This document shows positions 18,383-28,431 of a DNA stretch of 64,000 nucleotides, piece by piece. Origin of the DNA: Streptomyces sp. HUAS CB01 (GTDB lineage Bacteria > Actinomycetota > Actinomycetes > Streptomycetales > Streptomycetaceae). The DNA is taken from positions 1,863,001 through 1,927,000 of the forward strand of contig NZ_CP129137.1 of the NCBI RefSeq assembly GCF_030406905.1. The letters run 5' to 3'. The notes beneath the pieces were generated by a model. That model saw only the letters and a program-made list of their open reading frames with translations, was not told where the DNA came from and did no database searches. A program made the position numbers and the translations under genes. The stretch's first letter is position 1. Each line of letters begins with the position of its first letter.

Positions 18383-19297
18383 TCAGCTTCTGTTCGCGGA
18401 CCCGGAGTCGGCCGGGTCGCCCTCGGCGTCCTTGTCGAGCGACGGGGCCCCGGAGGCGGAGTCCGCCGCCTTGCCCTGCTGCACCGCGGCGGGCTCGACG
18501 ATCTCCTCGCGGCCCGGACGGACGCGGGCGGAGACCACGATGTAGACCACCGCCAGGACGAAGACCACGATCGCGGTCCAGACGTTCAGCCGGAGGCCGA
18601 GGACGTGGTGCGCCTCGTCGACCCGCATGTACTCGATCCAGGCCCGGCCGGCGCAGTACGCGGCGACGTACAGCGCGAAGGCGCGTCCGTGTCCGAGCCG
18701 GAAGCGGCGGTCGGCCCAGATCACCAGCAGTGCGACACCGACGCACCACAGCGACTCGTAGAGGAACGTCGGGTGGTAGAGGCCGGCCTCCCGATTCGCG
18801 CCCTCGCTGATCTCGAGGGCCCACGGAAGGTCGGTGGGCTTCCCGTACAGCTCCTGGTTGAACCAGTTGCCCCAGCGGCCGATCGCCTGCGCGAAGGCGA
18901 TGCCGGGTGCGATGGCGTCCGCGTACGCGGGCAGCGGGATGCCCCGGCGGCGGCAGCCGATCCACGCGCCGACCGCGCCGAGCGCGATGGCGCCCCAGAT
19001 GCCGAGGCCGCCCTCCCAGATCTTGAACGCGTCGACCCAGTTCTCACCCTCGCCGAAGTACAGCTGGTAGTCGGTGATCACGTGGTACAGACGGCCGCCG
19101 ACGAGACCGAAGGGGACGGCCCACACGGCGATGTCGGCCACCGTGCCGGCTTTGCCGCCGCGGGCGATCCAGCGCTTGTTGCCGTACCAGACGGCCACGA
19201 AGACACCGATGATGATGCAGAAGGCGTAGCCGCGCAGCGGAAGCGGTCCGAGGTGGACGACACCCGTGGACGGGCTGGGAATGTAGGCAAGGTCCAT
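18383..19297 (-). CDS. lgt: Prolipoprotein diacylglyceryl transferase
   Basis: The 304-aa membrane enzyme transfers diacylglycerol from phosphatidylglycerol to the lipobox cysteine of prelipoproteins, the first step of lipoprotein maturation. The signature GRWGNWFNQE spans residues 140-149, and about seven hydrophobic segments are visible, with HHVL and RAWIEYMR near the end as in the family. A charged C-terminal tail of about 40 residues is typical of actinobacteria. The ATG at 19297 gives the expected MDLAYIPSP start. Its partner step, lspA, is also in the window at 62217-62777. Confidence 0.96.
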   Translation of the reverse strand: MDLAYIPSPSTGVVHLGPLPLRGYAFCIIIGVFVAVWYGNKRWIARGGKAGTVADIAVWAVPFGLVGGRLYHVITDYQLYFGEGENWVDAFKIWEGGLGIWGAIALGAVGAWIGCRRRGIPLPAYADAIAPGIAFAQAIGRWGNWFNQELYGKPTDLPWALEISEGANREAGLYHPTFLYESLWCVGVALLVIWADRRFRLGHGRAFALYVAAYCAGRAWIEYMRVDEAHHVLGLRLNVWTAIVVFVLAVVYIVVSARVRPGREEIVEPAAVQQGKAADSASGAPSLDKDAEGDPADSGSANRS

Positions 19298-19614
19298 GGC
19301 AGGTCCGACGCTACCTTGCCGGGCCCCGGGCACGGCAAGCGACCGCGCAACGTCTGCATAACGAGCCCCTGGTCCGCGGCCCCGGTCCGGTGGCACGTCC
19401 GCCCGGAGGGGGCCCGGCCCGTCCGCAGGGGCGACACCCCGCGCGGGGTGGGGCGGACGGCGTACGGCGCGGACACGCGGGCATGGCGGACCGGACGTAC
19501 GGCGCGGACACGTACGCGCACCCACGCGGACCCGTTCCGGCACCGGGACACCCCGACACGCCGGTGGGCGTCCCCCGGCCGTGCCGCGGACCGCCCATCC
19601 GGGAGCGTCTGCCG
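19298..19614. repeat. lgt upstream region with a 17-bp direct repeat
   Basis: This 317-bp gap contains no gene. The 17-mer CGTACGGCGCGGACACG occurs at 19461-19477 and 19496-19512, spaced 35 bp. The stretch 19430-19455 also holds a short inverted repeat (ACCCCGCGCGGGGT). It may carry an lgt promoter; none was recognised with confidence. Confidence 0.4.
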
Positions 19615-20448
19615 TCAGGAAGCGGCCGGGCTCGGCTGCCCCGTGGCCGGCTTCTTGCCCTTGTTGGCCTCGGCGACCCACTTCCGCAGGTTCTCCGGGC
19701 TGATCTGCTCCTTGCCCTTCTGCGGGAAGACGGACTCGCCGTTGAGCAGCACCGTGGGGGTGCCCCGGAAGTTCTGCTCCTGGAAGGCCTGACCGGACTT
19801 GTCCACCCAGCCGTCGTGCTTGCCGGACTCCACGCAATCCGTGAAAGCGGGGGTGACGAGACCGGGCACCTTGCCCGCGAGCTCGATCAGCCGCTTGTTC
19901 TCGCCGAAGGCGTCCTCGGTCTCCGGCGGCTGGTTCTGGTAGAGCACGTCGTGGTACTCGACGAACTTCCCGGCGTCCTGCGCGCACGCGGCCGCGTTCG
20001 CCGCGCGGTGCGAGCCGTTGCCGCCCATGCCGCCGTCGATGATCGTCGCGAGGTGGTACTCGACCCTGAGCTGACCCGAGGCGGTCAGGTCGTGGATCGT
20101 GTCCCTCATCACGTTCTCGAACTGGGCGCAGGCCGGGCAGCGGAAGTCCTCCCAGACCGTGAGCGTCGACGGCGCGTCGTCGGCGCCCGCCGGGAGGGCG
20201 AGCGCGTCCTCGCCCTGTGCGCCGCTCGGGGCCACCACCGGACCGTCGGCGGCCGAGCCCTCGTCCTTGCCCCCGCCGCCCGCCGCGATCACGCCGACGA
20301 CCGCGGCCAGGCCCAGGACGCCGACCACGGCGGCGGACACGATCAACAGGCGCCGTCGCTTCTCGCGGGCCTTCTGCAGCTCGCGATCGCGCATGAGCCG
20401 CTCGCGCGCGGCCCGCCTTCCGTCTTGGTTGTTCTCGCTCACGACCAC
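19615..20448 (-). CDS. Membrane-anchored DsbA-like thioredoxin-fold protein
   Basis: This 277-aa protein has a basic cytoplasmic head of about 33 residues, one membrane segment (about 34-57), and a DsbA-type thioredoxin domain outside. The active site C104-P-A-C107 sits in WEDFRCPACAQF, and the cis-Pro loop is FRGTPTVLL. It probably oxidises or isomerises disulfides in secreted proteins, with a VKOR- or DsbB-like partner not seen here. It lies between trpA and lgt. The GTG at 20448 was kept; the GTG at 20442 is equally possible, because the expected ribosome-binding position is taken by a hairpin. A paralogue is at 51268-52080. Confidence 0.87.
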   Translation of the reverse strand: MVVSENNQDGRRAARERLMRDRELQKAREKRRRLLIVSAAVVGVLGLAAVVGVIAAGGGGKDEGSAADGPVVAPSGAQGEDALALPAGADDAPSTLTVWEDFRCPACAQFENVMRDTIHDLTASGQLRVEYHLATIIDGGMGGNGSHRAANAAACAQDAGKFVEYHDVLYQNQPPETEDAFGENKRLIELAGKVPGLVTPAFTDCVESGKHDGWVDKSGQAFQEQNFRGTPTVLLNGESVFPQKGKEQISPENLRKWVAEANKGKKPATGQPSPAAS

Positions 20449-20456
20449 AGCAACGA

Positions 20457-20486
20457 ACCGGGGAGGCGCTCATGCGCCTCCCCGGT
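20457..20486 (-). terminator. Strong hairpin after trpA, at the DsbA-like gene start
   Basis: A perfect 13-bp stem (20457-20469 and 20474-20486) with loop TCAT lies 71 bases past the trpA stop and ends 8 bases before the start of the DsbA-like gene. It should terminate the trp operon. Because GGGGAGG lies in one arm, it could also hide the ribosome-binding site of the next gene if read through. Confidence 0.7.
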
Positions 20487-20557
20487 CCCATGTCCACCCG
20501 GACGGGTGAGCCGGTCCGATCAGATCCTTCGTTCCACGACCGGACGGCCCCCGTCGG

Positions 20558-21366
20558 TCACCGCTTGCGGACGCCCTCCGCGAGCTCGGCCGCCAGCGCC
20601 CGCACCGCCGCGATTCCGGCGGCGTGGTCGTCGGCGTCGAGCAGCCGCTTGACGAACGCCGAGCCGACGATCACCCCGTCGGCGAAGCCCGCGACCTCGG
20701 CGGCCTGCTCGGCGTCGGAGACGCCCAGGCCGACGCACACGGGCATGTCGGTGGTGGCGCGGGTGCGTCCCACCAGGTCCTGGGCCTGGGCGCCGACGGA
20801 CGCACGAGTGCCGGTGACGCCCATCAGCGAGGCGGCGTAGACGAAGCCCGAGCCCGCGGCCGTGATCTCGGCGAGCCGCCCGTCCCTGCTGCTGGGCGCG
20901 ACGACGAAGACCGTGGCGAGCCCGTGCTTCTCGGCGTGCTCGCGCCACAGGGCGGACTCCTGGACCGGCAGGTCCGGCAGGATGCAGCCCGCGCCGCCCG
21001 CCTCGGCGAGCTCGGCGGTGAAGCGCTCGACGCCGTACCGGTCGATGGGGTTCCAGTACGTCATCACCAGCACCGGCTTGCCCGTGGCCTGGTGGGCCTC
21101 GCGGACGGTGCGCATCACGTCGGCGATCCTGACGCCGCCGCGCAGGGCGATGTCGTCGGCGGTCTGGATGACCGGTCCGTCCAGCACGGGGTCGCTGTGC
21201 GGCAGGCCCACCTCGACGATGTCGGCGCCGCCGTCGAAGACGGCCTTGATCGCCTCGATGCCGCCGTCGACGGTCGGGAAGCCGGCCGGGAGGTAGGCGA
21301 CGAGGGCGGCCCGGTCCTCGGACTTCGCCCGCGCCAGGGTGTCGCTCAGCAGTCGGATGTTGCCGC

Positions 21367-21370
<4 letters not shown>
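20558..21370 (-). CDS. trpA: Tryptophan synthase alpha chain
   Basis: The 270-aa alpha subunit cleaves indole-3-glycerol phosphate to indole and glyceraldehyde 3-phosphate and passes indole to TrpB. The barrel carries the acidic pair in the segments [11 protein letters not shown] (Glu) and AYLPAGFP plus the D in DIALRGGVR; the phosphate-binding GLGVSD and GVIVGSAFV loops follow. Length is standard. The ATG overlaps the trpB stop by four bases, consistent with equal synthesis of the two chains. It is the last trp gene before the strong hairpin at 20457-20486. Confidence 0.97.
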
Positions 21371-22671
<1,301 letters not shown>

Positions 22672-22738
22672 GCCAGAACTCCTCGTGTGGGTGAGCCGAA
22701 GAGAAATGAGTGATGACGTCCGGTGCTGAGCGTTGCGC

Positions 22739-22918
22739 TCAGCGACGCCATCGCATGCCGTTGACCTGGCCGGGCTCGTCCCCGATGACGTACCTGACCC
22801 GTCGTCCGTGCACCCGCCGGGCCGGGGCGCGGCAGCCGCGCGGGCGGCAGCCGCGTGCCAGTGGTGCGTGCGGCACACGCGTCCCGCTCGGGCGAGGGCG
22901 ACTGAGCCGAAGGGGCAC
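22739..22918 (-). CDS. trpM: TrpM-like small basic protein (tryptophan biosynthesis modulator)
   Basis: A short, very basic frame of about 59 residues lies between trpC and trpB. Its C-terminal half ([16 protein letters not shown], then [16 protein letters not shown] and MRWRR) is what I recall of the Streptomyces TrpM family, a small protein shown in S. coelicolor to modulate tryptophan synthesis and differentiation and found at this same place. It has two cysteines and no membrane segment. The start is uncertain: the GTG at 22918 was chosen for length, with alternatives at 22939 and 22876, and none has a clear ribosome-binding site. Confidence 0.6.
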   Translation of the reverse strand: MPLRLSRPRPSGTRVPHAPLARGCRPRGCRAPARRVHGRRVRYVIGDEPGQVNGMRWRR

Positions 22919-23038
22919 GTGGGCGTCGAAAGGGAGAACGCGCGGAGACCCCGAGGCACGAGGGACCGAGCACGACCGACCGTCGAGGCACACCGAGGCG
23001 CCCCGGAGGCGAACCGAGCCCGAACAAGCCACGGGAGG

Positions 23039-23848
23039 TCAGTCCCTCCCCTGCCGCAGCGCCGGGTGGGCGCCCGCGGCGACCAGATCGGCCACGGCGG
23101 CCTTCGGGTCCCGGCCGGTGACCAGGGACTCCCCGACCAGCACCGCGTCAGCGCCGGCGTTGGCGTACGCGATCAGGTCGTGGGGCCCGCGGATGCCGGA
23201 CTCGGCGACCTTGACGATTCCTGCGGGAACCTCGGGGACGACCCGTTCGAAGGTGGAACGGTCGACCTTGAGCGTCCTGAGGTCACGCGCGTTGACACCG
23301 ATGATCTTGGCTCCGGCGTCCACGGCCCGCTCGACCTCGTCCTCGTCATGGACCTCGACGAGCGGGGTGAGCCCGATCGACTCGGCGCGCTCGATCAGGG
23401 AGACGAGGGCCTCCTGGTCGAGGGCGGCGACGATCAGCAGGGCCAGGTCGGCGCCGTACGCACGGGCCTCCCACAGCTGGTACGACGTGACGATGAAGTC
23501 CTTGCGGAGCACGGGGATGTCCACCCGGGCCCGCACGGCTTCCAGGTCCTCGAGCGAGCCGCCGAAGCGGCGCTGTTCGGTGAGGACGGAGATGACGGCC
23601 GCACCGCCCGCCTCGTAGTCGGCGGCCAGTCCGGCGGGGTCGGCGATCGCGGCGAGCGCGCCCTTGGAGGGGCTGGAGCGCTTCACCTCGCAGATGACCT
23701 TCACGCCGTCTCCGCGCAGCGCGGCGACGCCGTCCTTGGCCTGGGGCGCCTTGGCGGCACGCTCCTTGAGCTCGTCGAGGCTGACCCGCGCCTGCCGCTC
23801 TGCGAGGTCGGCGCGCACGCCTTCGATGATCTCGTCGAGCACACTCAC
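23039..23848 (-). CDS. trpC: Indole-3-glycerol phosphate synthase
   Basis: This 269-aa TIM-barrel enzyme closes CdRP to indole-3-glycerol phosphate. Signature segments are [12 protein letters not shown] (catalytic Lys and phosphate site), [21 protein letters not shown], and VAESGIRGP. The GTG at 23848 starts [15 protein letters not shown], the usual N-terminus, with GGAAGG about 11 bases upstream. It is monofunctional; the TrpF step would come from PriA at 30900-31631. A hairpin at 23909-23937 separates it from the upstream membrane-protein genes. Confidence 0.97.
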   Translation of the reverse strand: MSVLDEIIEGVRADLAERQARVSLDELKERAAKAPQAKDGVAALRGDGVKVICEVKRSSPSKGALAAIADPAGLAADYEAGGAAVISVLTEQRRFGGSLEDLEAVRARVDIPVLRKDFIVTSYQLWEARAYGADLALLIVAALDQEALVSLIERAESIGLTPLVEVHDEDEVERAVDAGAKIIGVNARDLRTLKVDRSTFERVVPEVPAGIVKVAESGIRGPHDLIAYANAGADAVLVGESLVTGRDPKAAVADLVAAGAHPALRQGRD

Positions 23849-23908
23849 GCGAGCGGCCCCCTTCCGGGAGGTTGGATGATGGATCACTGTCGGCAATCCC
23901 GATGGTAT

Positions 23909-23937
23909 CCGGATGCGGGCGATGGCTCCGCATCCGG
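23909..23937 (-). terminator. Hairpin between DUF2752 gene and trpC (terminator or attenuator)
   Basis: CCGGATGCGG (23909-23918) and CCGCATCCGG (23928-23937) form a perfect 10-bp stem with a 9-base loop, 39 bases past the DUF2752 stop and 60 bases before trpC. No Trp-rich leader peptide was found beside it, so plain termination is more likely than classical attenuation. Confidence 0.55.
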
Positions 23938-23976
23938 TTGACCACCCGTCCCACTACCTGGGATTTCTTCCCCGGA

Positions 23977-24498
23977 TCAGGGCGCGAGTCCCGAGCCGAA
24001 CGGCAGGTTCCGGACAACGGTGAACACGGCGAGGAGCGCGCCGAGACCCCACCACCAGGCGGGCCCGAGCGTGATCCGGACCGGTTTCGCCCCGGCCGCG
24101 CGGACGATCCACCCGGCCCAGAGCACGGCGAAGAGCAGGTACCCGGCGACGGCGAGGGCGTTGGCGCCGAAGGCGGTCCCCAGGTCTCCGTGGATGAAGG
24201 CATGGGCGCTGCGCAGCCCGCCGCAGCCCGGGCAGTAGATCCCGGTGAACCTCAGCAGGGGGCAGACGGGGTAGTGACCGGGCTCGTTCGGGTCGACGGC
24301 GCCGACGTAGGCGAAGGCCCCGGCCACGACGGCCATCGTGGCCAGAGGAGCGGCGAGGCGGCGGCGCAGCGGCGGGGGTGCCGGTGGCGGCCCCTGGCGG
24401 TGGTACGGGGGCACGGGCGCCGGTACGGGCTCGGGCCCCGGCACGACAGGCGGCCCCGACACGGCGGACGCTCCCGGTGCGGGGGTGGCGGCAGGCAT
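23977..24498 (-). CDS. DUF2752 family membrane protein
   Basis: A 173-aa protein with a Pro/Ala-rich head, then membrane segments at about 58-76, 118-138 and 150-166. The hallmark CPLLRFTGIYCPGCGGLR followed by HAFIHGD identifies DUF2752, a family of unknown function with conserved cysteines that may bind metal. I chose the ATG at 24498 because GGAGTGGAAG precedes it; an ATG at 24528 has no such site. It sits within the trp genes in many actinobacteria, which suggests co-regulation only. Confidence 0.82.
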   Translation of the reverse strand: MPAATPAPGASAVSGPPVVPGPEPVPAPVPPYHRQGPPPAPPPLRRRLAAPLATMAVVAGAFAYVGAVDPNEPGHYPVCPLLRFTGIYCPGCGGLRSAHAFIHGDLGTAFGANALAVAGYLLFAVLWAGWIVRAAGAKPVRITLGPAWWWGLGALLAVFTVVRNLPFGSGLAP

Positions 24499-24584
24499 GG
24501 CTTCCACTCCGCGATTGTCCCCGGTCATGCGCAGAGGCGCAGCCCGGGCTCGCCGGGCCGCGCCTCTGGCGGGGACGTCTGCGG

Positions 24585-24845
24585 TCAGGAGGCCGTCGCC
24601 TCGGCCGCCACCGGCTGCGCGGCCGGGGTGCGGGCCGGGACGGGCACGGCGGACTCCTTCTGTCCGAGGCCCGCGGCCTTCATCGCAACACCGACGACAC
24701 CGCCGAGGAGTACCACGCCCATGCCGGCCCAGAACCCGAGCGGGTTTGCGGCCACCATGAAGACTCCCGAGATGCAGAAGCCGATGAAGGAGATGGTGAC
24801 GCCGGTCCAGGCGGCCGGGGTGTGTCCGTGGCTGCTGCCCGCCAT
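24585..24845 (-). CDS. HGxxPAAW-motif small membrane protein
   Basis: An 86-aa protein with the family motif HGHTPAAW near the N-terminus (residues 6-13) and two hydrophobic segments (about 14-34 and 39-58), ending in a Pro/Ala-rich tail. The family is conserved beside trp genes in actinobacteria and has no known function. The ATG at 24845 is preceded by GAGGAG about 7 bases away. Confidence 0.85.
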   Translation of the reverse strand: MAGSSHGHTPAAWTGVTISFIGFCISGVFMVAANPLGFWAGMGVVLLGGVVGVAMKAAGLGQKESAVPVPARTPAAQPVAAEATAS

Positions 24846-24960
24846 GAAGTGCTCCTCGTTGGTGTTGCGCTGGGGGGTGAGTCGGATGCTCTCGTCCCAT
24901 TGTCCCGTACCCGTGGGGCTGCCGGGACGTGGGGGTCGTCACTGATCGCGGAGGGAGGTC

Positions 24961-25617
24961 TCAGCGGTCGCCGGTGGGGTCCTCGCCCCGGTCCAGGGCC
25001 TTCCACAGTTCCTCGGGCCGGTCCGGGTCGGCGTCCGGGCGGCCTCCGCGCGGGGCGCCGCCCTCGCGCTCGTAGCGGCCGGACATCGCCGGCCAGGAGG
25101 AGCCGTACCGCAGGGCCAGCAGCCCGGCCGCGAGGATCAGCAGTCCCGCGGCGGCGGTCACGTACGGCCAGGCCGTGTGGGTGAGGCCGTCGATGGCCGC
25201 GGCCGTGTCGCCCGTGGTCTGCCGGGCCTTCTCGTCGAGCGCCGTGGAGTCCGAGGCACCGAGGAAGGCGGCGGCCGCGGCCCCGGCCCCGCTCAGCGCG
25301 AGCAGGGCGGAGACGATCACACGGCCCGCCCGGCGGACCGCGAAGACGGCGACGAGGGCGGCCAGGCCGACGACGGCGAGGGCGGCCGGGAGCCCGGTGA
25401 CGTCGCGGCCGTCCGCTTCCAGCGGCACGCTGCCGGCCCCGACCGCCGCCGTGCCCCCGGCCCAGGTCTGCCCGGAGGCGAGGAGCACCGCCGCGGCGCC
25501 GACGGCGCCGAGGAACAGGGCCGCGGCGAGGCTGCGCCGGCCGCTCGCGGCCGCACGGGCCGCCCGCTCGGGCTCGGCACCGGAATGGGGTACGGGTACA
25601 GCAGTCACGTCCCCCAC
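24961..25617 (-). CDS. Trp biosynthesis-associated membrane protein (TIGR02234)
   Basis: A 218-aa protein with four hydrophobic segments (about 27-48, 71-91, 97-115 and 149-169) and an acidic C-terminal tail. This pattern and its position after trpE match the TIGR02234 Trp-region membrane family. Its GTG shares a base with the trpE stop (TAGTG), so translation is coupled to trpE. The biochemical role is unknown; transport of tryptophan or anthranilate is possible but unsupported. Confidence 0.82.
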   Translation of the reverse strand: MGDVTAVPVPHSGAEPERAARAAASGRRSLAAALFLGAVGAAAVLLASGQTWAGGTAAVGAGSVPLEADGRDVTGLPAALAVVGLAALVAVFAVRRAGRVIVSALLALSGAGAAAAAFLGASDSTALDEKARQTTGDTAAAIDGLTHTAWPYVTAAAGLLILAAGLLALRYGSSWPAMSGRYEREGGAPRGGRPDADPDRPEELWKALDRGEDPTGDR

Positions 25618-27167
25618 TATTCCTTACGCGTCCGCCCGCCGTTCAACCGGTTCGCGGTGTGCACGGCACGCAGCACCGCGGCCGCCTTGTTGCGGCACTC
25701 GGCGTCCTCGGCGTACGGGTCCGAGTCGGCGACGATCCCCGCCCCGGCCTGGACGTGGGCGGTCCCGTCGCGGAGCAGCGCCGTGCGGATGGCGATGGCG
25801 GTGTCGGAGTCGCCCGCGAAGTCGAGATAGCCGACGGCGCCGCCGTACAGTCCCCGGCGCGAGGGCTCCAGTTCCTCGATGATCTGCATCGCGCGGGGCT
25901 TGGGGGCTCCGGAGAGGGTGCCTGCGGGGAAGCAGGCGGTGAGCACGTCGAAGGCGGTACGGCCCTCGGCGACCCGGCCCGTCACCGTCGAGACGATGTG
26001 CATGACGTGCGAGTACCGCTCGATCGACATGAAGTCGACGACCTCGACGGAGCCGGGCTCGCAGACCCGGCCCAGGTCGTTGCGGCCGAGGTCGACGAGC
26101 ATGAGGTGCTCGGCGCGCTCCTTGGGGTCGGCGAGCAGTTCGTCGGCGAGCGCCTGGTCCTCCTGCGGGGTCGCGCCGCGCGGGCGCGTACCGGCGATGG
26201 GGTGCACCATGGCGCGCCCGTCCTCGACCTTGACCAGTGCCTCCGGGCTGGAGCCGACGACGTCGAAGCCGCCGTCCTCGTGGGGGAGGCGCAGCAGGTA
26301 CATGTACGGACTGGGGTTGGTGGCCCGGAGCACCCGGTAGACGTCGAGGGCGCTCGCCTCGCACGGGGTCTCGAACCGCTGGGAGGGCACGACCTGGAAG
26401 GCCTCGCCCGCCCGGATGCGCTCCTTGACGTCCTCGACGGCGGCCCGGAAGTCCTCGCCGCTCCACATCGACCCGGTGTACGGGGGCAGCTCGGAGGGCG
26501 GGAGCGCGAGCGGCGGGCTCTCGACCGGCCGGGCCAGGTCGGCCTCCATGGCGTCGAGGCGGGCGACGGCGTCCGCGTAGGCCTCGTCGACGCCGGTGTC
26601 GAGGTCGTTGTGGTTGATCGCGTTGGCGATCAGCAGCACGGAGCCGTCCCAGTGGTCGAGGACGGCCAGGTCGGAGGTGAGCAGCATGGTCAGCTCGGGG
26701 AGCCGCAGGTCGTCCCGGCCGTGGTCCCCGATCCGCTCCAGCCGGCGGACGATGTCGTAGCCGAGGTAGCCGACCATGCCTCCGGTGAACGGCGGCATGC
26801 CCTCGTCGAGGTCCTGCCGCGGGGTGTGGAGGGTCTCGACGGTCGCCCGGAGGGCCTTCAGCGGGTCGCCCGCCGTGGGGACGCCGACGGGCGGGGTGCC
26901 GAGCCAGTGCGCCTGCCCGTCGCGGACGGTGAGGGTCGCGGCGGACCGTACGCCGATGAAGGAGTACCGGGACCACGACCCCCCGCCCCCGCCCCCGACG
27001 GTGTGGGAGGTGCCCCCTTCGGCGGACTCGAGGAGGAAGGTGCCGGGGCGCTCGCCCGCGAGCTTGCGGTAGAGGCCAACCGGGGTGTCGCCGTCCGCGA
27101 GGAGGCGCCGGCTGACGGGGATGACGCGGCGGTCCGCCGCCAGCTTGCGGAAGGTCTCGGGATCCAT
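25617..27167 (-). CDS. trpE: Anthranilate synthase component I
   Basis: The 516-aa enzyme makes anthranilate from chorismate, using ammonia passed from a TrpG glutaminase that is not encoded in this window. The N-terminal regulatory region includes [10 protein letters not shown], part of the tryptophan feedback site. The chorismate-binding half has [30 protein letters not shown] and the late [16 protein letters not shown] run of glycines (residues about 58-63) interrupts the usual LLES-to-WSRYSF spacing. It begins 11 bases after hisI, so tryptophan and histidine genes share a transcript here. Confidence 0.96.
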   Translation of the reverse strand: MDPETFRKLAADRRVIPVSRRLLADGDTPVGLYRKLAGERPGTFLLESAEGGTSHTVGGGGGGSWSRYSFIGVRSAATLTVRDGQAHWLGTPPVGVPTAGDPLKALRATVETLHTPRQDLDEGMPPFTGGMVGYLGYDIVRRLERIGDHGRDDLRLPELTMLLTSDLAVLDHWDGSVLLIANAINHNDLDTGVDEAYADAVARLDAMEADLARPVESPPLALPPSELPPYTGSMWSGEDFRAAVEDVKERIRAGEAFQVVPSQRFETPCEASALDVYRVLRATNPSPYMYLLRLPHEDGGFDVVGSSPEALVKVEDGRAMVHPIAGTRPRGATPQEDQALADELLADPKERAEHLMLVDLGRNDLGRVCEPGSVEVVDFMSIERYSHVMHIVSTVTGRVAEGRTAFDVLTACFPAGTLSGAPKPRAMQIIEELEPSRRGLYGGAVGYLDFAGDSDTAIAIRTALLRDGTAHVQAGAGIVADSDPYAEDAECRNKAAAVLRAVHTANRLNGGRTRKE

Positions 27168-27178
27168 GGCGTACGACC

Positions 27179-27538
27179 CTACTGGCCCAGGGGGAGCACG
27201 TCAGCGTCGAAGCAGGTGCGGTCGCCGGTGTGGCAGGCGGCACCGATCTGGTCGACCTTCACGAGGACGGTGTCGGCGTCGCAGTCGAGGGCGACGGACT
27301 TCACGTGCTGGACGTGACCGGAGGTGTCGCCCTTGACCCAGTACTCCCGGCGGCTGCGGGACCAGTAGGTGGCGCGTCCGGTGGTGAGGGTGCGGTGCAG
27401 CGCCTCGTCGTCCATCCAGCCGAGCATCAGCACCTCACCGGTGTCGTACTGCTGGGCGATGGCCGGGACCAGGCCGTCGGCGCTGCGCTTGAGGCGGGCG
27501 GCGATGGCGGGGGCGAGTGCGCTGGGAGTGCTGCTCAT
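27179..27538 (-). CDS. hisI: Phosphoribosyl-AMP cyclohydrolase
   Basis: The 119-aa enzyme opens the purine ring of PR-AMP, the third step of histidine synthesis, with zinc. The zinc and magnesium residues are in DCDAD (D85, C86, D87, D89) and [11 protein letters not shown] (C102, C109). It is monofunctional; the HisE part is absent and no hisE is in the window. It is separated from the main his cluster by two genes and heads the trpE operon, with 11 bases before trpE. Confidence 0.95.
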   Translation of the reverse strand: MSSTPSALAPAIAARLKRSADGLVPAIAQQYDTGEVLMLGWMDDEALHRTLTTGRATYWSRSRREYWVKGDTSGHVQHVKSVALDCDADTVLVKVDQIGAACHTGDRTCFDADVLPLGQ

Positions 27539-27622
27539 GCCGCCATTGTGCCGCGCCGGCGGGGTCGTTACGGGTGTCCGTCCACTGGGCGGACCCGGCG
27601 GGCCGGTCGTAGGCTGGCGGCC

Positions 27623-28255
27623 ATGTCGACCCATGCGAAGCGTGAACGACTTCTGCTCGCCGACCTGCTGGAGGCGGCGGGCCCGGACGCCCCGACGCTG
27701 TGCGAGGGGTGGAACACGCGGGACCTCGCGGCCCATGTCGTGGTGCGCGAACGGCGCCCTGAGGCCGCGGGGCTGGTGGTGGGGCCCCTGAGGAGCAGGC
27801 TGGACCGGGTGCAGGCGGAGTTCGCGGAGAGGCCGTACGAGGAGCTGATCCGGCTGATCCGCACGGGCCCGCCGCGGCTCTCGCCGTTCGCGATCAAGCC
27901 GCTGGACGAGGCGTCCAACACGGTCGAGTTCTATGTGCACGCCGAGGACGTGCGGCGGGCGCAGTCCGACTGGACGCCCCGGGAGCTGGACCCGGTGTTC
28001 GCGGACGCGCTCTGGTCCCGGCTGGAGAGGTCGGCCCGGCTGCTGGGCCGGAAGGCGCCGGTGGGGCTGGTGCTGCGGCGCCCGAACGGCCAGACGGCGG
28101 TGGCGCACCGCGGTGCCCCGGTGGTGACGGTGACCGGTGAGCCGGGTGAGCTGACCATGTACGCCTTCGGCCGGCAGGACGCCGCGCACGTGGACGTCGA
28201 GGGCGACAAGGAGGCGGTCGACCGGGTCGGCAGGACCCAGCTGGGCATGGGCTGA
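27623..28255 (+). CDS. TIGR03085-type DinB/MDMPI-like metal-binding protein
   Basis: A 210-aa protein with the N-terminal helical bundle of the maleylpyruvate isomerase/DinB type: [17 protein letters not shown] contributes the first His and [14 protein letters not shown] the second. These proteins use a divalent metal and often mycothiol as cosubstrate in actinobacteria, but the reaction of this subfamily is unknown. It is divergent from hisI with 84 bases between, the only plus-strand gene in the his/trp block. Confidence 0.8.
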   Translation: MSTHAKRERLLLADLLEAAGPDAPTLCEGWNTRDLAAHVVVRERRPEAAGLVVGPLRSRLDRVQAEFAERPYEELIRLIRTGPPRLSPFAIKPLDEASNTVEFYVHAEDVRRAQSDWTPRELDPVFADALWSRLERSARLLGRKAPVGLVLRRPNGQTAVAHRGAPVVTVTGEPGELTMYAFGRQDAAHVDVEGDKEAVDRVGRTQLGMG

Positions 28256-28431
28256 CCCGGGGGCGGGCCGTCGGGCCGTGCGGGGTCGAGCCGGGGCTGC
28301 CGCCCCGCCGCAGTCGCGCCGTGGGGTCGGGGGAGCGGACCGCCGTCACCACCGACGGGAAGTCCGCCACCGCCGCAGCGGTCGCCGTCGTCTGCCGGCG
28401 CGCCGTCTCCTCGGCCTGCGCGCGTCCGTCG

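Noticed and set aside
23849..23976. Tryptophan attenuator with a leader peptide before trpC
   Set aside because: A hairpin exists but no short frame with Trp codons or competing stems was found; treated as terminator or attenuator of unknown type.
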